6,774 bases of DNA from AP-15 sp045802495 (lineage in GTDB: Bacteria > Pseudomonadota > Alphaproteobacteria > ATCC43930 > CGMCC-115725). The DNA is taken from the NCBI GenBank assembly GCA_045802495.1, contig JBJMQW010000124.1, positions 1 to 6,774 of the forward strand, written 5' to 3'. Below are positions 1 through 5,748 of the stretch, one piece after another. Both the position numbers and the translations under genes were made by a program. How positions within the stretch are numbered: position 1 is the stretch's first letter; every line of letters starts with the position of its first letter. The notes under the pieces are model-generated. The model had not been told where the DNA came from. It worked only from the letters and a program-made list of their open reading frames with translations, and searched no databases.

Positions 1-607
1 GATGCGGCGGATCGCAGCGTTCGCCCGTGATCGGGGAATAGGGCTTCATTTCGACGGCGCCCGCGTGTTCCTCGCCTCGGCCTATACCGGGATAACCCCG
101 GCGGCCTATGCCGCGCTGTTCGACACGGTTTACGTCTCGCTCTACAAGTATTTCAACGCTGCTGCCGGTGCGATCCTTGCCGGACCGAGGCGCCTTCTGA
201 GCGCGCTGTACCATCAGCGCCGGATGTTCGGCGGCAGCCTTCGCCAGGCCTGGCCCAACGCGGCGGTGGCGCTGCACTATCTCGACGGGTTCGACGAACG
301 GTTTCAGCGTGCCGCGGCGGCAACCGAGAGCCTGTTCGAGGCCTTGCGCGAGCGGCCCGACTGCCAAATCTTGCGGCCGCCGGCTGCGACCAATGTCGCA
401 ATTCTTCGCGTCGCGAGCGCGGGCGCCGCGGGCTTGCCCGGGCGGCTCCATGAACGAGGCATCGCCATCCGTCCCGCGCGGTACGTCTGCGCGACGCACG
501 GCGAATTCGAGTTGTTCACCAACGAAACAATTTTGCGGCGCCCGGTAGCGGAGATCATAGACGAATTTTTAAAGTCGCTGGGACCCGCGCCCCGCCGCCA
601 ATATTGA
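1..607 (+). CDS. Threonine aldolase / beta-eliminating lyase family protein (5' truncated)
   Basis: This is the C-terminal part of a fold-type I PLP enzyme; the reading frame is open at the left edge, so the first visible ATG (base 2) is probably internal. Counting from that Met, residues 15-21 (LHFDGAR) carry the Asp (D18) that in this family contacts the PLP ring nitrogen. The stretch VSLYKYFNAAAG carries the likely Schiff-base Lys, K49. Low-specificity threonine aldolases split L-threonine or allo-threonine into glycine and acetaldehyde. The YKYFNA form of the lysine motif differs from the more usual SKGLGAP, so substrate specificity is uncertain and another beta-eliminating lyase activity is possible. 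The protein is probably a cytoplasmic homotetramer by family analogy. It ends 34 bases before def on the same strand, and its TGA lies inside a candidate promoter for def. Confidence 0.85.
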   Translation, partial: MRRIAAFARDRGIGLHFDGARVFLASAYTGITPAAYAALFDTVYVSLYKYFNAAAGAILAGPRRLLSALYHQRRMFGGSLRQAWPNAAVALHYLDGFDERFQRAAAATESLFEALRERPDCQILRPPAATNVAILRVASAGAAGLPGRLHERGIAIRPARYVCATHGEFELFTNETILRRPVAEIIDEFLKSLGPAPRRQY

Positions 608-632
608 CGCCGCCAGGCTTGCGGCTTACCTA
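604..632 (+). promoter_or_regulatory. Candidate sigma-70-type promoter for def
   Basis: TTGACG at 604-609 matches the common alphaproteobacterial -35 hexamer. Seventeen bases later comes TACCTA (627-632), a weak -10 match. The -35 overlaps the TGA stop of the upstream aldolase gene. A start about 7 bases past the -10 would fall at roughly 639-641, right at the def ATG (642). The -10 is poor, so this is tentative. Confidence 0.3.
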
Positions 633-641
633 GATTCGACT

Positions 642-1166
642 ATGGCTACGCTTCCGATCATCACCGCACCCGACCCCAGGCTCAAGATCAAGGCGCGACC
701 GGTGCCCGCTGTCGATGCCGAGATCCGGCAGCTGATGGACGACATGATGGAGACGATGTATGCCGCGATCGGCGTCGGCCTTGCCGCCCCGCAGGTCGGA
801 AAGTCGAGCCGCGTCATCGTCCTCGATGTTGCACACGAGGGCGAGAAGCCGCAGCCGTTGAAGCTGGCCAACCCCGAGATAATCTGGCGTTCCCCCGAGC
901 TGACCACCGGCAACGAGGGCTGTCTCTCCCTGCCGGAGCATTACGCCGAGGTCACCCGTCCCGAAGAGATCCGCCTTCGCTATCTCGATTATCAGAACGA
1001 AATCCGCGAGATGGAAGCGTCGGGGCTTCTCGCCACCTGCCTGCAGCACGAGATCGATCATCTCGACGGCATCCTCTTCGTGGACCATTTGTCCTCGCTG
1101 AAACGTGGGATGATCCTACGTAAGCTCGCCAAGGCGAAACGCAGCGAAGCCCTCGCGACTGCCTGA
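642..1166 (+). CDS. def: Peptide deformylase
   Basis: Peptide deformylase is a metal-dependent hydrolase that removes the N-formyl group from nascent proteins as they leave the ribosome. All three family motifs are present: GVGLAAPQ (residues 44-51), EGCLS (92-96, metal ligand C94) and HEIDH (136-140, ligands H136 and H140, catalytic E137). At 174 residues it has the normal bacterial length, with the usual short basic tail (KLAKAKR). The ATG at 642 gives the expected N-terminus (MATLPIITAPDPRL). I see no Shine-Dalgarno sequence in the bases before it, which would fit a leaderless or nearly leaderless mRNA. fmt follows after 24 bases on the same strand; the def-fmt pairing is common in bacteria and joins the removal and addition of the formyl group in one transcript. 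Confidence 0.97.
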   Translation: MATLPIITAPDPRLKIKARPVPAVDAEIRQLMDDMMETMYAAIGVGLAAPQVGKSSRVIVLDVAHEGEKPQPLKLANPEIIWRSPELTTGNEGCLSLPEHYAEVTRPEEIRLRYLDYQNEIREMEASGLLATCLQHEIDHLDGILFVDHLSSLKRGMILRKLAKAKRSEALATA

Positions 1167-1190
1167 CGCCAGCTTCGACGGATCGCGGCG

Positions 1191-2147
1191 ATGAAAAATG
1201 CCGCTGCGAGCCGGGCCCTCGGCCTCATCTTCATGGGAACGCCCGGCTTTGCCGCGACGATCCTGGAGGAGCTGATTGCTGCCGGACACCATATCCTTGC
1301 CGTCTATACTCAGCCGCCGCGGCCGGCGGGACGCGGTCGTCGTCTGCAAACCTCGCCGGTTCAATTGCTGGCGGAGAAGCGCGGTCTCGCGATACGCCAT
1401 CCTGCTACTCTGCGCGAGGAGCGTGCGGCTTTCGCCGAGCTGTGCGCCGACGCTGCCGTCGTCGCCGCCTATGGCCTGATTTTGCCCTCCGCGATCCTGA
1501 CAGCGCCGCGCCTTGGCTGCCTCAACGTGCATGCCTCTTTGTTGCCTCGCTGGCGCGGAGCCGCCCCGATCCAGCGCGCTCTCCTAGCTGGCGATCGGGT
1601 GACCGGGGTCACGATCATGCAGATGGAGGAGGGGCTCGACACCGGCCCGATCCTGTTGCAGGAGGAGGTGTCGATCGCGCGCGACGCGACGACTGCCAGC
1701 CTTTCGGCCGAGCTGGCGGCGCTCGGCGGCCGGCTGATGCTGACGGTGCTCGACGGTGTCGCCGATGGTCGGCTCGTCCCCCTGACGCAGCCGCACTCTG
1801 GAGTGACTTACGCCCCGAAAGTTCGCCGCGAGGAAGGCCGGCTCGACTGGCGCATGGGATCGGTCGAGCTGGAAAGGCGGGTTCGGGCGTTGCACCCTTG
1901 GCCCGGCGCCTTTTTCGAGATGAGTGGCGAGCGCATTCGGGTATTCACCGCGATCGATCTGCCGGGTCCGGCGGGAGGCAGGCCGGGGACCGTGCTCGAC
2001 GATCGGCTTACGGTTGCCTGCGGTGAGGGCGTCCTTCGCCTTCTGCAGCTGCAGCGGCCGGGTCGCGCGCCGCTCGAGGCGAACGCTTTCCTGCGCGGAT
2101 TTCCGGTGCCTCCCGGGACAATGCTGCCATGCCCCGTTACAAGCTGA
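1191..2147 (+). CDS. fmt: Methionyl-tRNA formyltransferase
   Basis: Fmt transfers a formyl group from 10-formyltetrahydrofolate to Met-tRNA(fMet), producing the initiator for translation. The N-terminal Rossmann-type domain begins with LIFMGTP (residues 12-18). The folate and catalytic site is visible as LNVHASLLPRWRGAAPI, with N112 and H114, followed by EGLDTGP with D150; these form the N-H-D triad of the formyltransferase family. TYAPKVRREEGRLDW, after residue 200, marks the passage to the C-terminal tRNA-binding domain. At 318 residues the length is normal. The ATG at 1191 gives about 11 residues more before the first beta strand than E. coli-type Fmt, and its Shine-Dalgarno is weak, so a non-ATG start slightly downstream is possible. 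The next in-frame ATG (M15) would cut the first strand and is unlikely. The 3' end overlaps truA by 19 bases. Confidence 0.96.
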   Translation: MKNAAASRALGLIFMGTPGFAATILEELIAAGHHILAVYTQPPRPAGRGRRLQTSPVQLLAEKRGLAIRHPATLREERAAFAELCADAAVVAAYGLILPSAILTAPRLGCLNVHASLLPRWRGAAPIQRALLAGDRVTGVTIMQMEEGLDTGPILLQEEVSIARDATTASLSAELAALGGRLMLTVLDGVADGRLVPLTQPHSGVTYAPKVRREEGRLDWRMGSVELERRVRALHPWPGAFFEMSGERIRVFTAIDLPGPAGGRPGTVLDDRLTVACGEGVLRLLQLQRPGRAPLEANAFLRGFPVPPGTMLPCPVTS

Positions 2148-2881
2148 CGATCGAGTATGACGGGACCGGGCTGGTAGGGTGGCAACGCCAGGCGAATGGC
2201 CTCTCGGTCCAGGAGGCGCTCGAAACCGCGGTCGCGAAGTTCTGTGGGGAAGCGGTCACCGTCCACGGGGCGGGGCGCACCGACGCCGGCGTGCATGCAT
2301 TGGCGCAAACCGCCCACCTCGACCTCTCGCGCGGCGTTGCCACAGAGGTGTTGCGCAGCGCGATCAATCATCACCTGCGGCCGGCCGCGATCAGCGTCCT
2401 TGACACAGAAGCAGTAGCCGAGGATTTCGATGCACGACTTTCCGCCACCGGACGCGTCTATCTTTATCGCATCCTAAACCGGCGGTCCCCACCGGCGCTC
2501 GATCGCGGCCGAGTATGGCAGGTCGCTCCGCAACTCGACATCGAGGCGATGCGAGAGGGCGCACGGCACTTGATCGGCCATCACGACTTCTCGACATTCC
2601 GCGACTCGCTCTGCCAGGCGAATTCGCCGATAAAGACCCTCGACGCGCTTGAGTTGCGCCGCGCCGGAGCGGAGATCCATATCGAGGCGCGGGCCCGCTC
2701 GTTTCTGCACCATCAGGTGCGCAACATGGCCGGGACGCTGAAGCTGGTCGGGCTCGGCCGCTGGCAGCCTGAGGATGTCGCCCGCGCCCTTGCCGTCCGC
2801 GATCGTCGCGCCGGCGGCCCGACCGCCCCGCCCGAAGGCCTTTATCTGGTCGAGGTTCGCTACAAGGCGATGCCGCGCTAG
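2129..2881 (+). CDS. truA: tRNA pseudouridine(38-40) synthase TruA
   Basis: TruA converts uridines 38, 39 and 40 in the anticodon arm of many tRNAs to pseudouridine. The sequence opens with the family start RYKLTIEYDGTGLVGWQRQ (residues 3-21). The catalytic motif GAGRTDAGVHA lies at residues 48-58, with the nucleophile D52. FLHHQVRNMAGTL in the second half matches the conserved RNA-binding part of the C-terminal domain. The length, 250 residues, is usual for the family. The ATG at 2129 lies inside the last codons of fmt in a different frame, with GGGA (2115-2118) as a modest ribosome site about 10 bases upstream, so translational coupling to fmt is likely. The final codons, Pro-Arg-stop, form one arm of a perfect palindrome shared with the convergent peroxiredoxin gene. 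Confidence 0.97.
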   Translation: MPRYKLTIEYDGTGLVGWQRQANGLSVQEALETAVAKFCGEAVTVHGAGRTDAGVHALAQTAHLDLSRGVATEVLRSAINHHLRPAAISVLDTEAVAEDFDARLSATGRVYLYRILNRRSPPALDRGRVWQVAPQLDIEAMREGARHLIGHHDFSTFRDSLCQANSPIKTLDALELRRAGAEIHIEARARSFLHHQVRNMAGTLKLVGLGRWQPEDVARALAVRDRRAGGPTAPPEGLYLVEVRYKAMPR

Positions 2882-2897
2882 TCCGGACTAGCGCGGC
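2872..2897. terminator. Perfect 26-bp palindrome over two convergent stop codons; candidate bidirectional terminator
   Basis: The half-arm GCCGCGCTAGTCC (2872-2884) is followed directly by its exact reverse complement (2885-2897). The truA TAG (2879-2881) and the peroxiredoxin TAG (2888-2890 on the complement) sit at mirror positions. RNA from either strand can form the same strong GC-rich hairpin. No T-run follows on either side, so classical intrinsic termination is not shown; a 3'-end stabilising hairpin or an assisted terminator is equally possible. The palindrome itself is certain, the role is inferred. Confidence 0.55.
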
Positions 2898-3547
2898 TGC
2901 GGGACGATGCGGATATAGGGTTTTGGTGCTTTCCAGCCCGCGGGGTAACGCTGCCTGGCCTGCTCGTCGGTCACCGAACCCGCAATGATGACCTCCTCGC
3001 CCAGCTTCCAATTGACCGGAGTGGCCACTTGGTGTTTCGCGGTGAGCTGGCAGGAGTCGAGAAGCCGAAGCACCTCGTCGAAATTCCGCCCGGTGGTCAT
3101 CGGGTAGGACAAGATCGCCTTGATCTTCTTGTCGGGCCCGACCACGTACACGTTACGGACCGTCGCATTGTCGGCCGGAGTGCGACCCTGTGCCGTGTCG
3201 CCAGCGCCTTCGGGCAGCATGTCGTAGAGCTTGGCGATCTTCAGCTGCGGGTCACCGACCATCGGATAGGTGACGGCGTGGCCCTGAGTTTCTTCGATGT
3301 CGTTCAGCCAGCGCGTATGGTCCCCGACCGGATCGACGCTGAGCCCGACGATCTTGCAATTGCGTTTGTCGAATTCCGATTTGAGCCCCGCCATATAACC
3401 GAGCTCGGTCGTGCAGACCGGTGTGAAATCCTTCGGATGCGAGAACAGGATTGCCCACCCGTCGCCGATCCAGTCATGGAAATTGATCGTGCCCTGCGTG
3501 GTCTCCGCGGTGAAGTTCGGGGCCTCGGAATTGATCCTCAGTGACAT
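2888..3547 (-). CDS. Peroxiredoxin, 1-Cys (Prx6-like) AhpC/TSA family
   Basis: This is a cytoplasmic thiol peroxidase that reduces hydrogen peroxide and organic hydroperoxides. The active-site motif PKDFTPVC (residues 38-45) gives T42 and the peroxidatic cysteine C45. R131 in the TVRNVY stretch is the likely second active-site residue. GPDKKIKAILSYPMTTGRNFDEVLR (137-161) is typical of the Prx6 subfamily, as are the 219-residue length and the C-terminal extension (KHQVATPVNW onward). Two further cysteines, C64 and C166, are present; neither is in the resolving position of a typical 2-Cys enzyme, so a 1-Cys mechanism with an external reductant is the best guess. The ATG at 3547 is supported by AGGGAG six bases upstream. 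The gene appears to be transcribed alone: truA converges on it and 199 bases separate it from the mannose gene upstream. Confidence 0.95.
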   Translation of the reverse strand: MSLRINSEAPNFTAETTQGTINFHDWIGDGWAILFSHPKDFTPVCTTELGYMAGLKSEFDKRNCKIVGLSVDPVGDHTRWLNDIEETQGHAVTYPMVGDPQLKIAKLYDMLPEGAGDTAQGRTPADNATVRNVYVVGPDKKIKAILSYPMTTGRNFDEVLRLLDSCQLTAKHQVATPVNWKLGEEVIIAGSVTDEQARQRYPAGWKAPKPYIRIVPQPR

Positions 3548-3553
3548 GTCGCT

Positions 3554-3559
3554 CTCCCT
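3554..3559 (-). promoter_or_regulatory. Ribosome binding site of the peroxiredoxin gene
   Basis: On the minus strand AGGGAG lies six bases before the ATG at 3547. It is the clearest Shine-Dalgarno match in the window along with that of the mannose gene, and it fixes the peroxiredoxin start. Confidence 0.7.
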
Positions 3560-3640
3560 TGTGAGTTGCTGCGCCCTCTCGGATAGCTGGGCTTGGAATA
3601 CCGAATACGGGCTCTATGCCGCGGTCGCCCGCCCATCTTG

Positions 3641-3656
3641 TGTGAGCTGTTTCACC
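3641..3656. promoter_or_regulatory. CRP/FNR-like inverted repeat upstream of the peroxiredoxin gene
   Basis: TGTGA-N6-TCACC at 3641-3656 matches nine of the ten fixed bases of the CRP half-site pair TGTGA-N6-TCACA. On the minus strand it reads GGTGA-N6-TCACA with AAA before it. It is centred about 100 bases upstream of the peroxiredoxin ATG, in the 199-base gap 3548-3746. I see no clear -35/-10 pair between it and the gene, so activation or repression cannot be told apart. The rest of that gap shows only a short palindrome, CGGGATCCCG at 3702-3711, and no gene. Confidence 0.3.
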
Positions 3657-3746
3657 TTTCGTAAAAAACGCCTGCCGAGGGACGCCCTGAGGATATGGGT
3701 GCGGGATCCCGAAAGTCACGCAGTGGTCAGGAGCGCAGCGAATCCG

Positions 3747-5162
3747 TCAACTTCTGCCGTAACTGTCCTCGAGCCTGACGATGTCGTCCTCGCCGAGATA
3801 GCTTCCCGACTGCACCTCGATCAGGTGCAGCGGAATCTTCCCCGGATTTTCGAGCCGGTGGGCGGTGCCGATCGGAATGTAGGTGGATTGGTCCTCCGAA
3901 AGCATCATCTCCTCGTCGCCGCGGCGGATCTTTGCCGTACCCTGAACGACGACCCAATGTTCCGCGCGGTGATGGTGCATCTGCAATGACAGCCGCCCGC
4001 CGGGTTTGACCATGATGTGCTTGACCTGCACCCGGTGGCCATTGTGCAGCGAGGTGAAGGTTCCCCAGGGTCGATGGACGGTGGGCAACGTATCGGCTTC
4101 GTCGCGGCGGTCTTCCACCAGCCGCGCGACGAGTTTTTTCACATCCTGAGTGCGGTTGCGGGGCGCCACCATCACCGCGTCCGCGGTCGCGACGACGACG
4201 AGATCCTCGATTCCGATCGCGGCGACAAGCCCTGCCTCAGAGCGCAGATAGGAATTTCGGCACTCTTCGGCGACGACGTTGCCCTCGATTGAATTGCCGT
4301 GCCGATCCTTGGCACCCATTTCCCACAAAGCATTCCAGGAGCCGACATCGCTCCAACCCATACTGACAGGGACGACAGCGGCTCGCCGCGTGTGCTCCAT
4401 TACGGCATAATCGATCGAGTCCCCCGCGCAGCCGGCAAAGGGTTCCTTGGCGAGGCGAACGAAATCGCGGTCGCGTTGCGCGGCGGCCAACGCCTCGCGG
4501 CAAGCGGCGACCATGTCGGGCCGCAGCCGTTCCAGCTCGTCGAGGTAGAGCTGTGCGGGAAACAGGAAGATGCCGCTGTTCCATGAATACTCGCCCGATG
4601 CGACATGAGCTTCCGCCTGCTCTGGTCCCGGTTTTTCGACAAACTCTGCCACCGCGAAAACGCCTTCGACGCCGTCCAACTCTCCGCCGCGCCGGATGTA
4701 GCCATAGCCGGTCTCGGCGCGCTCGGGAGCAATCCCGAAACTGACGAGCGCACCAGCCTTTGCCGCTCCGACCGCGCGCTCGGTCGCGGAGACAAAGGCG
4801 TCGCGATCGCCAATCGTATGGTCGGAAGGCATCAGCAGCATCAGCGGATCAGGGTCGCTTTCGGTCAAGGTCAGCGCCGCGACGCAGGCGGCTGGCGCCG
4901 TGTTCCGGCCGACGGGCTCTAGCAGCAGCGCACGCGGCACGATGCCGATCTCACGCAGTTGCTCGGCGATGATAAACCGGTGTTCCTCATTAGCGACCAC
5001 CAAGGGCGGGGCGAAACGCTCGGCTTCCGCGACGCGGCGGGCCGTCTGCTGCAAGAGGCTGTCGCGACCGAGCAAGGTCAGAAGCTGCTTCGGGTACAGG
5101 GTGCGAGACATCGGCCAAAGCCGCGTACCCGATCCCCCGGACAGAATGACAGGATGAATCAT
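3747..5162 (-). CDS. manC: Mannose-1-phosphate guanylyltransferase / mannose-6-phosphate isomerase (bifunctional, type II)
   Basis: This enzyme isomerises fructose-6-phosphate to mannose-6-phosphate and turns mannose-1-phosphate plus GTP into GDP-mannose, the donor for exopolysaccharide, O-antigen and fucose synthesis. The N-terminal nucleotidyltransferase domain (about 1-285) shows GGSGTRLWP (9-17), YPKQ (23-26), FVEKP (174-178), WNSGIF (194-199) and GWSDVGSW (269-276). The C-terminal cupin isomerase domain (about 360-471) shows QMHHHRAEHW (394-403) and GTAHRLENPG (432-441), with probable metal ligands Q394, H396, E401 and H435. At 471 residues it is full length for the AlgA/CpsB/ManC family. 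I chose the ATG at 5162 because GAGGTG precedes it by five bases and the protein then begins MIHPVILSGG. An in-frame GTG at 5207 would add 15 residues without family support. No other polysaccharide gene is in the window, so which polymer it serves is unknown; the names algA, cpsB and xanB are used for the same family. Confidence 0.94.
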   Translation of the reverse strand: MIHPVILSGGSGTRLWPMSRTLYPKQLLTLLGRDSLLQQTARRVAEAERFAPPLVVANEEHRFIIAEQLREIGIVPRALLLEPVGRNTAPAACVAALTLTESDPDPLMLLMPSDHTIGDRDAFVSATERAVGAAKAGALVSFGIAPERAETGYGYIRRGGELDGVEGVFAVAEFVEKPGPEQAEAHVASGEYSWNSGIFLFPAQLYLDELERLRPDMVAACREALAAAQRDRDFVRLAKEPFAGCAGDSIDYAVMEHTRRAAVVPVSMGWSDVGSWNALWEMGAKDRHGNSIEGNVVAEECRNSYLRSEAGLVAAIGIEDLVVVATADAVMVAPRNRTQDVKKLVARLVEDRRDEADTLPTVHRPWGTFTSLHNGHRVQVKHIMVKPGGRLSLQMHHHRAEHWVVVQGTAKIRRGDEEMMLSEDQSTYIPIGTAHRLENPGKIPLHLIEVQSGSYLGEDDIVRLEDSYGRS

Positions 5163-5167
5163 GCGAT

Positions 5168-5173
5168 CACCTC
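5168..5173 (-). promoter_or_regulatory. Ribosome binding site that sets the manC start
   Basis: GAGGTG on the minus strand, five bases before the ATG at 5162. It decides in favour of this ATG over the upstream in-frame GTG at 5207. Confidence 0.7.
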
Positions 5174-5221
5174 GTGGCTCGAGCCCAGGCAGCGGCCCTA
5201 CGGGCACGTGCCGACATACAC

Positions 5222-5243
5222 CGTTTTCACGGCGTCGAAAACG
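5222..5243. repeat. Inverted repeat in the manC leader (possible operator)
   Basis: CGTTTTC (5222-5228) and GAAAACG (5237-5243) are exact reverse complements around an 8-base spacer, 60-81 bases upstream of the manC ATG. On the minus strand TTTTCG and TATGTC, 17 bases apart, could be a poor -35/-10 pair overlapping the repeat. Nearer the gene lie two 10-bp palindromes, GGCACGTGCC (5203-5212) and GGCTCGAGCC (5176-5185). The repeat could be a protein-binding site or part of a folded leader RNA. It has no T-run and no recognised riboswitch pattern. Confidence 0.35.
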
Positions 5244-5270
5244 TCCCCATCGCTTTGCATATGCTCGGTG

Positions 5271-5306
5271 AAAAAACGCCTAACGGATCACCATCGCGTC
5301 AGCGTT
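5271..5306 (-). terminator. Intrinsic terminator after lapA
   Basis: Read on the minus strand, AACGCTGACG (5306-5297) pairs with CGTTAGGCGTT (5285-5275), allowing one bulged G and one G-U pair, around an 11-base loop. The T-run that starts in the stem foot continues to 5271. The stem has about ten pairs. The stop codon of lapA lies about 85 bases upstream and no gene lies between, so this most likely ends the rpsA-ihfB-lapA cluster before the manC leader. Confidence 0.6.
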
Positions 5307-5337
5307 GCGCCAAAGGATAATCCGCCACCCTTGGCGC
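5307..5337 (-). terminator. Second hairpin directly upstream of the lapA terminator
   Basis: On the minus strand GCGCCAAGGG (5337-5328) pairs over all ten positions with CCTTTGGCGC (5316-5307), with one G-U pair and an 11-base loop. No T-run follows directly; instead the terminator stem begins at the next base. It may stabilise the 3' end of the transcript or assist termination. Confidence 0.45.
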
Positions 5338-5391
5338 GATGCAACCACCGCCATATGCCCGACGCCTGACATAGATCCGAGAGCTGCGCCG

Positions 5392-5724
5392 CTAGCCCGG
5401 TCCGCGGCCGGGCAGCACCGCCTGTGGCGTATCCTGACGGTTCGCGAGCTGCGCCTGGGTCGCCGTCAGTTCGCGCTCCAGCGCTTCGATACGCCGCCGC
5501 CGTCGCCGCAGCTCGCGACGATTGCGTCGCCCGCCAATCCATCCCGCCAGCACGCCGACGAGGGCGCCAATCAGCAGGCTGAGAAAGAACAGCAGATAGA
5601 GCGGCAGCTCGAGGATGAACGGCAAGGGCCACAGAGCGAGCGACACCGTCTCGCGATTGGAGACGGTGAATAGGACCAGAAACACTGCGCCGGCGAGGAA
5701 GACTGCTAGATAAAGTATCCTCAC
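5392..5724 (-). CDS. lapA: LapA (DUF1049) family membrane protein
   Basis: This is a small inner-membrane protein of 110 residues. Two hydrophobic helices are visible at about residues 3-22 and 39-63, linked by the short segment SNRETVSLALWP that is typical of the family. After them comes a very basic stretch with six arginines in a row (73-78), then a charged, probably coiled-coil tail (79-96) and a Pro/Gly-rich end. In E. coli LapA works with LapB in controlling lipopolysaccharide assembly; this protein is recognised by family and position only, so an identical role here is an inference. It starts with GTG at 5724, 24 bases after ihfB, with only a weak GGCGG ribosome site. Its place downstream of rpsA and ihfB is a common proteobacterial arrangement and supports the call. 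The minus-strand transcript ends in the hairpins at 5271-5337. Confidence 0.83.
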   Translation of the reverse strand: MRILYLAVFLAGAVFLVLFTVSNRETVSLALWPLPFILELPLYLLFFLSLLIGALVGVLAGWIGGRRNRRELRRRRRRIEALERELTATQAQLANRQDTPQAVLPGRGPG

Positions 5725-5748
5725 CCGCCGGCTCTGCCGATCCCAAGC

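Noticed and set aside
630..1088. Minus-strand open frame (152 codons) opposite def
   Set aside because: It mirrors the def codons and has no support of its own; def carries all three catalytic motifs.
1808..2374. Minus-strand open frame (188 codons) across fmt and truA
   Set aside because: It has low-complexity composition, no family motif, and is fully antisense to two well supported genes.
2391..3011. Long minus-strand open frame (206 codons) across truA and the end of the peroxiredoxin gene
   Set aside because: It is antisense to truA and composed mostly of Arg/Ala/Gly/Ser as expected from GC-rich shadow frames; truA and the peroxiredoxin are unambiguous in their own frames.
3702..3711. 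Palindrome CGGGATCCCG downstream of manC as a terminator
   Set aside because: It has no loop and no T-run directly after it; the T-run at 3663-3668 is about 35 bases further on without a matching stem.
3411..3989. Plus-strand open frame (192 codons) spanning the peroxiredoxin start, the gap and the manC end
   Set aside because: It covers the ends of two real minus-strand genes and shows no recognisable domain or ribosome site; the gap's base pattern is not coding-like.
5163..5391. Possible tRNA or small RNA gene between manC and lapA
   Set aside because: No T-loop GTTCGA-type motif or cloverleaf arms were found; the hairpins are better explained as a terminator and a manC leader.
5288..5746. 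Minus-strand open frame (152 codons) overlapping lapA
   Set aside because: It is an out-of-frame shadow of lapA, rich in Arg/Ala/Ser; the lapA frame has clear membrane helices and the expected gene context.
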